From: Alisma plantago-aquatica
Taxonomy: Eukaryota > Streptophyta > Magnoliopsida > Alismatales > Alismataceae
Length of the DNA: 64,000 nucleotides
Direction of reading: 5' to 3'
Assembly: GCA_963693085.1 (NCBI GenBank)
Contig: OY856410.1
Location: 1,332,276,304-1,332,340,303 of the forward strand
The first letter of the stretch is position 1, and each line of letters starts with the position of its first letter. The position numbers and the translations under genes are program-made. Of this stretch, positions 13,251-23,900 are shown piece after piece. Under the pieces are notes generated by a model that was given only the letters and a program-made list of their open reading frames with translations, was not told the origin of the DNA and made no database searches.

Positions 13251-13708
13251 TCCTACTAACTATGATGGAAGTCCATATCATTAATTATTTAATAGGCCTC
13301 CTCGGGTATCTTATTTATCAGTAGTCCACCTTGAGGCTAAATTTATTACTTGACATAAATTGTGTTATAGCTCTCGTAGAAGGTCCACATCACTAACATT
13401 TTCTCTAAACCATGATGTGAACATAAGAACTAGAGATACTTGAATCTCTTCAATCATACTATAAACTCTCTCCATCCTTTCATGTAATGTCCATAATCTT
13501 ATTCCAATGTTCAATAGTCTTCGATGAATGAGATAACTTTGCAAGAATCACTTTCAACATATTATAACATATTCAAATTTGACCACCACCCTTATTCCTC
13601 TCTTTTTTTGGTCAACTAAAACTCATGTTTTATTTTTTATTTTTTTGAGAGTTGGTATATACAATGCTTGTCAATCTACAAGCTTTGGAATGACTAAATG
13701 GAAAAAGG
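13250..13708. other. Unassigned AT-rich segment
   Basis: No coding frame, LTR end or repeat that I can support. It may be old 5' sequence of copia G or the target of gypsy D. The boundary with D near 13709 is where similarity to the reverse transcriptase of elements A and B stops. Confidence 0.4.
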
Positions 13709-16700
13709 TATATTTTAAACCCGACATGACCTAAGAAGGCTCACACTCCCCTTATGTCTTTGGGCGGTGACAACTTTGAGATGACATTGATTTTTTCCTT
13801 GTCTACTTCGATTCCTCTTTCGCTTACTCGATGTCTGAGGACAACACCTTAAGTCACCATAAAGTGACATTTTTCCCAGTTTAGGATAAGGTTTGTTTCC
13901 TCACATCTCTATAGGACTTTACTTAGGTTGAGCAGACAATTATCAAAAGAATCTCCATATACTGAAAAATCGTCCGTAAACACCTCCATAATAGTTTTAG
14001 TTAATCCTGCAAAGATAACAGTCGTGCACCTTTAGAAGGTTGCAGGTGCGTTGCATAGCCTGAAGGGCATCCTTTTGAAGGTGTATGTTCTAAAAGGACA
14101 AGTAAATGTCATTTTTTCTTGGTCTTCGGGGTGAATTGGGATTTGGTAAAACCCATAATATCCGTCGAGTTAGAATTTTTTTTTTGGTGGGCTAGCCGCT
14201 CAAGGACCTCATCAAGGAAGGGTAAGGGAAAATGGTCCTTCCTTGTTGATTTGTTCAATTTTCTATAATCATTGCACATTCTCCAACCAGTAACAGTCCT
14301 TGTAGGTACTAGTTCATTCTTATCATTTAGGACAATAGTGGTTCCCCCCTTTTTAGGGACCACTTGGACAGGACTAACCCACTGAGAGTTAGAAATTTGA
14401 TAGATAATACCCGCTTTCAAGAGTTTAAGAACTTCTAGGTGAACTACCTCTTTCAGATTTGGGTTCTGTTTTCTCTGGTGCTCCCTCGAGGGTTTGAACT
14501 CTTCTATCATGGGTAGTTTATGCATGCATAGAGCTGGGTTTATGCCTGTTAAGTCAGTCGTTTTGTACCCAATTGCTTTCTTATGCTTCCTTAGTTCAGT
14601 GAGAAGCTTCTCTTCCTGGTCATCAATCAGAGAGGAGCTAATGATAACTGGACATAGTTTTTCTTCATCTAGGAAGACATGTTTGAGCCTAGCTGGTGGA
14701 GTTTTCATTTCTGGGGCTTTGGGTACTTCTATTGTCTCTAATATGGAGTCAGATTTCAGTTCTTCAAAAGTGGCTTCTGGGGCTTTTTTAGCTTGCTCCA
14801 AGTATTGCAGGCATTGCTGAACTAACTCGTTGGTTGAAAATTCAGCTTCCAGATTTATTAGAGCGTCCTCTAGGGCATCTGCTAGTTCTGGATTTTCTTG
14901 CTTGAGTTGAGACATTTTATCAATAGCTTCAAGCAGATAAACCTCTTCATGGATACTAGGGCTCTTCAGGCTATTGAAAACACTGAATTGAACAATTTCT
15001 TTACCCAACCTCAAGGTAATTATGCCAGCCTTGACAATAATTAATGCTCTAGCTATGGCGAGGAAGGGTCTACCGAAAATTATCGGGTACCTTAGGTCTT
15101 CTTTTATATGCATAATGACAAAATCACAAGGGACATAAGAGTCCCTTGAAGATTCCCAAGGGTGCAGTAATGGTGGAATCGACAAGCTGGATGGTCATTG
15201 CTGTAGGCAACAAGTCTGTAAACCCCAATCTTTTGCACATGGAAAATGGCATAATTGATATGCTGGCTCCCAAGTCGGCCAATCCCTTTTTACAAAAAGT
15301 GTTCCCAATAGAGAATTGTATGCTAAAGGAGCCAGGGTCCTTCTGTTTTTTCAGCATTTTATTCAAGATGATATCAGAAGTGGTTTGGGCTAGTTTGACA
15401 GTTTCATGCTCCTCTGTCATATATTTCTTTGACATCAGGGTCTTCAAATATTTGGACCAGGCTGGGATTTCAGATAGGGCATCGAGTAAAGGAATATCAA
15501 CATAAAGTTTCTTCATCGCCTCTTTGAATTTCTGGAATCTAGAGTCTAGTCTGGTTTCCTTTAGCCTGCCAGGATAGGGTATCCTTGGCTTATATTGTGG
15601 AACCTCTGGTTCTTTGGGACCTTGTTCCTTTTCTTTCCTTTCTTCAGCATCTTGACCTGATTCTTCTATTGGGATGATTTCAGTTACATCCCTGTCTTCT
15701 TGATTAACCGAGATGTCTTCAGTAAGAGCACGACCAGACCTTGTCATAACAACATTTAATTGTTCTGGTCTATGTTGATCGTGTCTTGGATTTGCTTCTG
15801 GCTGGCCAGCAAAAGTGCCCACTAGAGGTTTTAGCTGAGCTGCAATCTGTGCTAACTAAGTTTCCATAGCTTTTTGTTGAGCTTGCTGGTTAGCCAGCAT
15901 GGTTTGCTGTGATTGCAACATTTGCCTTATTAAGGACAGTTCATTAGTCTGCTGTGGTGGGGCATTCTTCTGTTGGAACTGAGTGAGTTGTTGCTGCACT
16001 TGAGGTGGTTGTTGTTGAGGTGCTGTCAACTGAGGTTGTTGCAGATGTTGTAGCTGAGTTTGTTGTAATTGTAGGTGTAGAGGAGGTAGAGTATATTGGT
16101 AGTATGCAGAGGGATTTCTTCGGTAGTTGGATCTCTGGAAATTGTTTCTAAGATTCCCTTGATTTTGGTTGTAGTTGCTTTGAAATCCAAGAGGTAATCT
16201 ATTGGAGGATCCACCTTATGTTTTATGTTGTGGGTTAGAAGTCCCCGCACGATTTCCATATTGAAAACCAGGATGATTTCTCAGTTTATTTGAATCGTAG
16301 TAAGCTTGTCCTCATATGGAATGAATGGAATTTACTTGTTCTGGAATCTGATCCTTAGGGTGTTCAATGATCGGCTCATACTATGGTTGAGGTGATTGCA
16401 AATCCATCATTACATTGTATAGGAGACCACATGACACTGTGGGATGATCTGATGCATGACATGCCTCGCAAGTTCCTATGGATGCTTTAGCTTGTTGGGG
16501 GTTCTTCTTTTTTTCATACTCCCCAAATGATGCTTCAAGGGCTTGTTGTTTGTTGGCTATGGTTTTCAAAGCTTCGGCTATGGCTTTCATTTCCTTAGAT
16601 TCTTCAGCTTTACAAACCTTTAGAACTCCTCCTGTGGTCGTCCTCCCCCAATTGGATTGATTTTCTGCTCCGAGAGTGAAGATTCTCTAGGCGTCTTCGT

Positions 16701-17568
16701 AGTTCTATCTGATAAAGTTTCCTCCAGATGAGGAATCTAAGAACTTTTTAATTTCATCACTTACTCCCCTGTAAAAAGTTTCTATGAGTTGATTTTACGA
16801 GATTCCATGGTGAAGGCACTTCCTCAAGAGTTCCTTGAACCTTTCCCATGAGTCAGCCAGTGACTCTCCCGATAGTTCAAGGAATTGGTTGATTTAGCCT
16901 CGGATTTGGTAGGTTAGTGAAGGTGGGAAGAATTTCTCCAAGAACTTCTCTTCGAAGGGAGCCCAGGTGGTGATTGGCTCCCCATCCAGAGAATTGTACC
17001 CACTTAGTGCTCTTCCAGACAAGGTGAAATTGAGGAGTCTAAGCATGACTACATCCATGGTTGTTCCAGAATGTGGTACCAGCCTGCAAAGAGATTTGAA
17101 CCTCTTCAAATGGTCCATGCAGTCATCTTTGACACTTCCAGAGAATGAGATATCTTGCATTATTTGGATCCATTGTGTCCTAATCTCAAAATTAGGAGTG
17201 TCGATGAGTGGTGGTTGGACTGGATGGTTGTCTTTGTAGTTCTTGGGAATAGCGTAGTCCCTTAGTTTCTTGCTTCTTATCAAAAGTTGAGCAGCAGCCT
17301 TAGCTGCTTCATTATCGGCAGGGATGCAGACTTGCTATTCAGCCCGTACTTCAGCCTGAACTTGGGCACGTGTGTCGGTGATGAGTTGCGCTCGTTGGGC
17401 TGCTATGGTAGCATTGACCCTCTCCATCACTAGTGGAGCTTGGCGTTGATCTTCGGCCATTTGTCTGGCTCTTTGATGATTAAGTCTAATGCGGCGGTGG
17501 AAACTTCTCTCTACCTCAGAGTCATATTGTGGATCAGGGGAGAATCCAAGATTATGCGATGGTTGCAT
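13709..17568 (-). pseudogene. Gypsy D (Athila-type) gag-pol, truncated in RT
   Basis: Read on the minus strand from 17568. Gag: an N-terminal charged region, then a Retrotrans_gag block (GSVKDDCMDHLKRFKSLC near 17145, FEEKFLEKFFPPS near 16940, ERFKELLRKC near 16840), a zinc-knuckle-like CEACHASDHPTVSC (near 16465) and a Gln-rich linker (16080-15850). Then an aspartic protease with DLGASISIMP (near 15275) and the start of RT with WRMCNDYRKLN (near 14285) and [12 protein letters not shown] (near 14215). RT continues in broken frames through the catalytic region to about 13709, where the element ends. Stops in gag (near 17334, 16893) and frameshifts near 15830, 15150 and 14160 kill it. RNase H, integrase, 3' UTR and 3' LTR are missing. 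Confidence 0.85.
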
Positions 17569-17720
17569 ACACGTCTTCTACCTGAGTAGAGAAAGAAACA
17601 CACTTTTCATATGATGCAGGAGATATGATGAAATCAAGAGAATATGGTGTAATGTTTAAAGGAAAAGTGTAAAACCCTAACCAACTAGCAAGATGATAAA
17701 TGAAATTAAAATGTTCCGTT

Positions 17721-17740
17721 GTCCCCAACAACGACACCAA
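17721..17740 (-). other. Primer-binding site of gypsy D (tRNA-Asp type)
   Basis: On the minus strand, four bases after the LTR end CCATCA, the sequence TTGGTGTCGTTGTTGGGGAC closely resembles the TGGCGCCGTTGCCGGGGA site that Athila elements use for tRNA-Asp. It fixes the LTR/internal boundary and the orientation of D. Confidence 0.8.
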
Positions 17741-18982
17741 TTTTTGATGGAGCTTCCACTAGCATGGAATTGCGTGCACCACTAAAAATCCTAAAGATAG
17801 TAAGTCTTTAGGTTTAGCCTTGATTATACTAGATTAAAAACTCCACCCACGTATGCTAGGATACATGGAAGTCTTATCATAGTATAGTTAAGGGTTGAAT
17901 CCACATGACAATGGTCTTGTCAAGATCAATAAGATAGAAAACTTTAGAATTTCATTTAACTCCTTAGCAGTTGGTATTTAGATCAAATAGTTGGTTTGAT
18001 TGTTTAAACTAAGTGCAAGTAAAGTAAAAGAAGGAAAGTAAGTAGGAAGGTAAATTTAAGGCCGTAAACAATGTTAAGAAACCACTACGATGTGATCGGC
18101 TTTCACCACCACTACACATGGATCAAAACATACATCATAATAACTTGGCTTGCAAAGAGAAGAGTCTAACTAGCTAGTATCTTTGTAGGCTTAGCTTCCT
18201 TTCGGATGACCAACTATGAGAAACGTGGAAGTGTTGCAATGCCAGCCATCCCCAGACGAATGGTCACTTACTTGGCATCACTCCCCTCACAAAGTGTGTT
18301 CCTCGACCCGTCAAGGTTGCACTTTCATACGTCAACTGATTCCATTTCATAATATGAAAGTGCCACGAGGGAGGTGAGTTTACTCCACTTCTTGGGAAAC
18401 ACTCCTAGATACCAAACCAAATGTATGGTGACTACACACAATCTGGAACCAACAAATAGTCGATATTCGAATATAGAAGTACAAACATAGACAATTTGCA
18501 CTAAAAGATAATAGATAACACAAGTTGGTAATCAAGCAACTAGCATTCATTAAATGATTTATGTTGAACTAGAAAGATAGTGTTTTTCTATTGAAAAATC
18601 AAGAATTACAATGCATGAAATGAAAACATGGGTAGCAGGACTACTCCCCGCACCCTAGTGTATCAGACTACTCGCTCATGGCAAGAACAAAGAAGGGGGT
18701 GAGAAGAGAGAGAGAGAGAGCATCATCTCCACAAAGGAGGGAGGAAGGTCGAACCCTTGGAGAGAGAAAGAGCAACGACCTTCACACTTCATAGCTTGCT
18801 TGATGATGAATCCTCCTCTTCCCACCTTCTTTGTCTATGAGAGAAAAAGTAGCTTGGAGATGGAGTATGGATCTGAGACCGGCAACCTCGGGTCAGTGGA
18901 TGAAGGATGGAATGGCTCTGGAACAATAGAGGCAGCCTTTGGACGTCTGAAACTTCATACTTTGTGAGGACCCTTCGGGACT

Positions 18983-18990
18983 TATTTATA
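18983..18990 (-). promoter_or_regulatory. TATA box of the gypsy D LTR
   Basis: TATAAATA on the minus strand, within GCCTATAAATAAG. The same box in the same context is at 41901-41908 in element B. In D the LINE has landed only about 30 bases upstream of it, separating the box from the motif array that adjoins it in B. Confidence 0.75.
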
Positions 18991-19192
18991 GGCTTTGAGT
19001 GGAACTCAAACGGTTTGGGAAAAAATGAATAGAATCGGGAGTGGTTCCAGATTGTGACGGCTAGGGTTGGCGGGCGATCAGTGCCGTAGGGGGCGACCGT
19101 CGGGGGCGACCGTCGCTTCTTCCCTCCGGCAGGGCACCCCGCCCTCCGGAGTCCACCTTCGTGTAGTCCGGGAGGTCGCGTTGGAAGTTTAG

Positions 19193-20926
19193 ATGAGACC
19201 GTCGCCCTTCATGAGGAGGGTCACGCGACAGAGCGTCCAGGAGAGCCGCGCGCAGGAGGCGGTTGCGGCCAGAAGAAGAGACTTCGGGGAGAGATCTGTC
19301 GGCATGGAGGCGGTGCTTCCGGATGTAGGGGGATTGTTCCAGACGCCGGCGGTGGAGAAGACTACGACGACAGGTATGGTAGATACCAACGATGATCTCC
19401 AGGAGTCTCGGAAGAGCGTGGAGGATCAGGGCCAGGTTCTGGTGGAGGAACAGGTTGGAATGAGCGTCGAGGGACCGACTACTCAGGCAGAGGATATCAG
19501 GCGGGAACCGTCGTTGGTGAATGATCAAAGGTGCAACGATCATATCAGCATGGAGGTCAGGGAGGACGGAAGGTCGGCAGGGGGGAGAGAGGCCCGTGCG
19601 GAGAAGGGAGATCAACATAAACGTAAGGAAGACCGAGCGGCTAGGGTTCCTGACTTTGGAGTCCCTCATGACGTTTGTTACAGATGCTTGGGTCGCGGAC
19701 ATTGGCAAGCGCAATGTACCCTTCAGAAGGTGTGCTATAACTGTAGAAGACCGGGACATGTTGCGAGAAGATGCAATGCTGCTAAGTCACCTCGTCGGCA
19801 ACAGTTCGTTCCAGATGTCCGATCGGCTACTGAGTTCCCTCCTCTTCCAGTGTTTCGTCAGACTAGAGGACCTAACATGAATATCCCTAAACGCATCTCA
19901 GTGGACTTGGGTCCGGATGATGACAATAGAGTTAGAAGGTTTGTGATGCTTGGGAAGGCGGTGGAGGTGATATGGCCAGAGAGGATCAAGTGGGAGAATG
20001 TGTTTGAACTTCTGAACAGTCGATGGTCGACAGCGACGGATATATACAGATTTTCTTCTAGAAAGGCTGTAGCTTTTTTCACGACAAGGGAGGAGGCGAA
20101 GAGGGTAGTTACTGAAGGATTACCAGTTATCCAGGAGGCGTCGCTTCAGGTGCGTAGCATGGTGGATGGGGAGACACATTCAAAAAAGGAGTTTTTATGG
20201 TTTTGGGTTACTGACATGCCACTGGTGTGTCGTAGTGATGAGTCGTTTAAGAAGATTGTTGATCCCTTTGGTCAGCTTTTACATGTGTCTGATTGGCAGA
20301 GATCTGAGCACGATCTTGCAGGTATTCTTGTGAAGGTGGAAGCGTTTAATGAGGACGTGCCACAGTATGTTTCTTTGGGGTACGGTGACAGGAGGACTCT
20401 TGTGCAACTTCATTTGGTGGCAAGATGTGTGATAGGGGATGATACCTTTGTTAGAACTGAGATTGGAGAGAGGCTTCAGATCCCTATATCTGTTTTTGGG
20501 ATTCCAGATAGAGATGGACGATATGGTACACCACGTGAAGAGTGTAGGGAGTCAGTACCATTGGTTACAGCAGATGGTGAAGGTCCTCGACCCCCTCCTA
20601 GGCACCGGTCAGTGGTCGTGACGCAAGATCGGATGAGCTTGGTTCGTCGTGATGATTCTCCTCCAAGAAGGATGGTGGTGGATCATGAAGGTAGACGAGG
20701 ACAACTGATGAACAGCAGACTTGAAGACTTCATTCGGTTTGATGATGAGGATGATAGAGTTAGAAGGAGAGTAGGGAGGCGACGACATGATAGAGATCAT
20801 AGAGATCAGACGTCCAGCAGATTCTATCATGGTTACAGGCGGGCAACTAGAAGACACTCGGATGATGATAGGTTTTGTTTTGAAAACCTGTCCGATGACG
20901 ACGAAGAGTGGAGGAGCAGACGCTGA
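19193..20926 (+). CDS. LINE ORF1, zinc-knuckle nucleic-acid-binding protein
   Basis: A 577-residue frame starting at an ATG and intact to its stop. In plant L1 elements ORF1 coats the element RNA and takes part in target-primed reverse transcription. Two CCHC zinc knuckles stand in tandem: CYRCLGRGHWQAQC (about residues 163-176) and CYNCRRPGHVARRC (about 182-195). After them, about residues 235-400, comes a region resembling the DUF4283 RNA-binding domain of plant LINE ORF1 proteins (VRRFVMLGKAVEV, then RWSTATDIYRFSSRKAVAFF). The C-terminal 130 residues are very rich in Arg and Asp (RRRVGRRRHDRDHRD). The N-terminal 150 residues are acidic and low in recognisable domains. The order knuckles-then-DUF4283 is the reverse of the common dicot order. 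ORF2 follows 22 bases after the stop. Confidence 0.85.
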   Translation: MRPSPFMRRVTRQSVQESRAQEAVAARRRDFGERSVGMEAVLPDVGGLFQTPAVEKTTTTGMVDTNDDLQESRKSVEDQGQVLVEEQVGMSVEGPTTQAEDIRREPSLVNDQRCNDHISMEVREDGRSAGGREARAEKGDQHKRKEDRAARVPDFGVPHDVCYRCLGRGHWQAQCTLQKVCYNCRRPGHVARRCNAAKSPRRQQFVPDVRSATEFPPLPVFRQTRGPNMNIPKRISVDLGPDDDNRVRRFVMLGKAVEVIWPERIKWENVFELLNSRWSTATDIYRFSSRKAVAFFTTREEAKRVVTEGLPVIQEASLQVRSMVDGETHSKKEFLWFWVTDMPLVCRSDESFKKIVDPFGQLLHVSDWQRSEHDLAGILVKVEAFNEDVPQYVSLGYGDRRTLVQLHLVARCVIGDDTFVRTEIGERLQIPISVFGIPDRDGRYGTPREECRESVPLVTADGEGPRPPPRHRSVVVTQDRMSLVRRDDSPPRRMVVDHEGRRGQLMNSRLEDFIRFDDEDDRVRRRVGRRRHDRDHRDQTSSRFYHGYRRATRRHSDDDRFCFENLSDDDEEWRSRR

Positions 20927-20948
20927 GCCTCAGCTTTAGAGGTGGTTG

Positions 20949-23900
20949 ATGTCTCATTGCTTGTTAATTATGAATTGTACTTCTTTGTTCTGGAATATCC
21001 GAGGGGCAGCTAATAACCCGACACGGAGAGTGCTTGGTAGAATGTGTGGTAGATATAGACCTGGGATTGTTTGCTTATTTGAACCTTTCCTACATGCTGT
21101 GAAGGCGGAGGAGATTCTTGACATCATCAAGCTTGATTGGGTGACGGATAACAATGATGAAGATGGTAAGGTATGGTTCTTTGCTGATGGGCAGTTGAAT
21201 CCGAGAGTGATTAGTAGAAGCCGACAGCAGATCTCTGTTGCTTTAGAAGAAGATGATGGGACAAAGTCTATTATAACGGCGGTCTATGCGTCGTGTAGTA
21301 GAATGGATAGGAGATTTCTCTGGGCAGACTTGATGGCGTTGTCGGGGAGTATTGGTGACGAGAGATGGATGATTGCGGGTGATTTTAATGTTATTAGAAG
21401 TTCGCAGGAGAGACGTGGGGGGACAGCTCCAGTATATCAAGATATGTTTGAGTTCAATGCCATGATTGAAGACATTCATGTTAGAGAAATCCCATACGAT
21501 GGAAGTAGATTCACTTGGGTTAATAAGCAGGTTCTTACCCCGACGCTTTGGGAGAGGCTTGACAGAATTCTGATTAACGGGAAATGGAATATGGATAGAC
21601 CTACTACTAGATCAATACATTTGACGAGATCTAGAGTGTCCGATCATTGTCCGATCGTTTGTATACCGGGTGACCAGGCTCGGGAGAGTAGGAGGAAACA
21701 TTTTGTTTTTAGTGCGGCTTGGTTGGAAATAGAGGGCTGCATGGAGACTATTGAGAGGGCATGGTCGGATGAAGTGGAAGGGCATCCATCGTACGTTTTC
21801 TTCAAAAAGCTCAAGACGGTCAGGACAGCCTTACGTGCTTGGAGTAAGGAGTCGGTTGGTAACATTAGACAGAGAATTACAGATCTTGAAGATGTGGTGG
21901 CGACTACACAAATTGCTTTTGATGAGAACCCGTCTGCGACCAATGACAACTCCCTTAGAGCGGCGGAGATGGAGCTTGATAATCTACTCAAGATAGAGGA
22001 GACGGGATGGAGGGAAAAGGCAAAGATACATTGGCTTGAAGATGGTGAACGTAATACGAAGTTTTATCATGCGGTGGTTAAAAGTCGGAGAAGACGTAGA
22101 CAGATCCGATCGGTGATGGGCATGCATGGTAGTCTAGTTATGGAGCCGGGTGCAATAGCGGAAGAGGCTGCTCGATTTTACAGTGAGCAGTTTGCAGAAC
22201 AGCCGATCATAGACCATGCCGTTCTGGAGGACTTCATGAGACATATTCCTAGTATCATTTCGGCAGATGAAAGTTGTGCAATTACGGCTATTCCTGATGA
22301 AAAAGAAGTTCTTGCAGCCATGTCGGAGATGGACTCTGGTTCGGCTCCGGGTCCAGATGGTTTCACGCTCCCTTTCTTTGTTGCGACGTGGAGCATTATA
22401 GGTGGGATTTTTATGCAGATGGTTCACGCTTTCTTCAGGGGTCAGAGCTGTCATAGAGGTCTTTATTGCACCAGGTTGTTGTTGATTCCGAAGAATGATC
22501 ATCCGTCTATCCTTGGAAAAGATTTTAGGCCGATTTCGATTGAGAATATGGCCTTGCGCATCCTTGCCAGAGTTGTGAGTAATAGGATGGGACCTCTTAT
22601 GAAGAAGATTATTTCCAAGAATCAAGGAGCTTTTGTTAAAGGTAATGACATCACTCATCATATCCGTCTAGCTAGAGAAGTAATGCATGATATCAACATT
22701 AGTAATGGGTCTCCGAATGTAGTGGTGAAATATGATATGTCGAGGGCATATGACAGGGTGGATTGGAATGTTCTCAGGGGCTGTCTTGCGGCGTTTGGTT
22801 TTTTGAATGATGCCATTGAGTTATTTCTGAGCTTCTTTGTGCATACATGGGCAACGGTTCACATTGGGGATGAGACGGCAGGCTTCTTTTCGATCGCTAG
22901 GGGGCTGAAGCAAGGCAATGCTATATCTCCTTTCCTTTTTATTATCTTTGAAGAGCTTATATGTAGAAGGATGGAGAGCTTGACGCAGGAGGTTGTTATC
23001 CAAAGGTTTCAGACGAGAGGACAGGCGTTGGCGCCCACGATGTTATTATATGCAGATGATGTTGTGTTGTTCTTCAATGGGGATCATGATTCCATCTTGG
23101 CGGTTAAACAGCTGTTTGAAGAGTATGAGAGGGCGACGGGTCAGATGATAAACAAAGATAAGTCGATATGTGTCATTGGGAAGGTTGACACTGATATGGA
23201 GGTGTCCATTGCCACGAGGTTGGGGGTTGGAGCTGCGTCTCATTCCTTCACCTACTTGGGGGTGCCGATTTCCAAAGGTAGAATGAAATTACATGACTAT
23301 GATTTTCTGATAGAGAAGGTGAACAAGAAGATGGCTTCCTGGAAGACGAGACTCTTGTCTTTTGCAGGGAGGAGACTACTGATTGCACATGTTCTTTCGG
23401 CAGTATCGGTGTACACGGCGGCTGCTCTTGGAATCCCGGCAGGGATCGTTGACAGAATTGAGAAAAAATTCTCTGAGTTTTTATGGGCTGATCGGGCTGG
23501 TCATCATATAAAGGCATGGATTGGATGGAAAGGCATTGCGTCACCTTTGCTTGAAGGTGGCCTCGGTATTACGTCTTTGAAGATGGTGAATGACTCGTTT
23601 GTGGTCAAAGCTTGTTGGGAGGTGTTGCAAGGAGAGTCTCTTTGGGCATGTTTTTGTAGAAACAAATATGCTAACTCAAAGAGAGGTAGATCAGCCGCTT
23701 ATCCTGAGTTTCTCAGAATTAGCAGTACTCCTTCACCTTTTTGGAAGAGAGTATGGGAGATGTTCCCCAAGATGTTCCCGCAGTGTAGTTGGGTGATTGG
23801 AAAAGGTGATATTTCTTTCTGGGATGCGAGATGGTGCGATGAGCGGCTTAGAGACTATGCCGTCTTTGCCAGTGACAGGAGATATCCGATCAGAGTCAAT

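Noticed and set aside
13042..13281. Open frames of alternating Tyr and Ile on both strands
   Set aside because: They are the (TA)n microsatellite read as codons.
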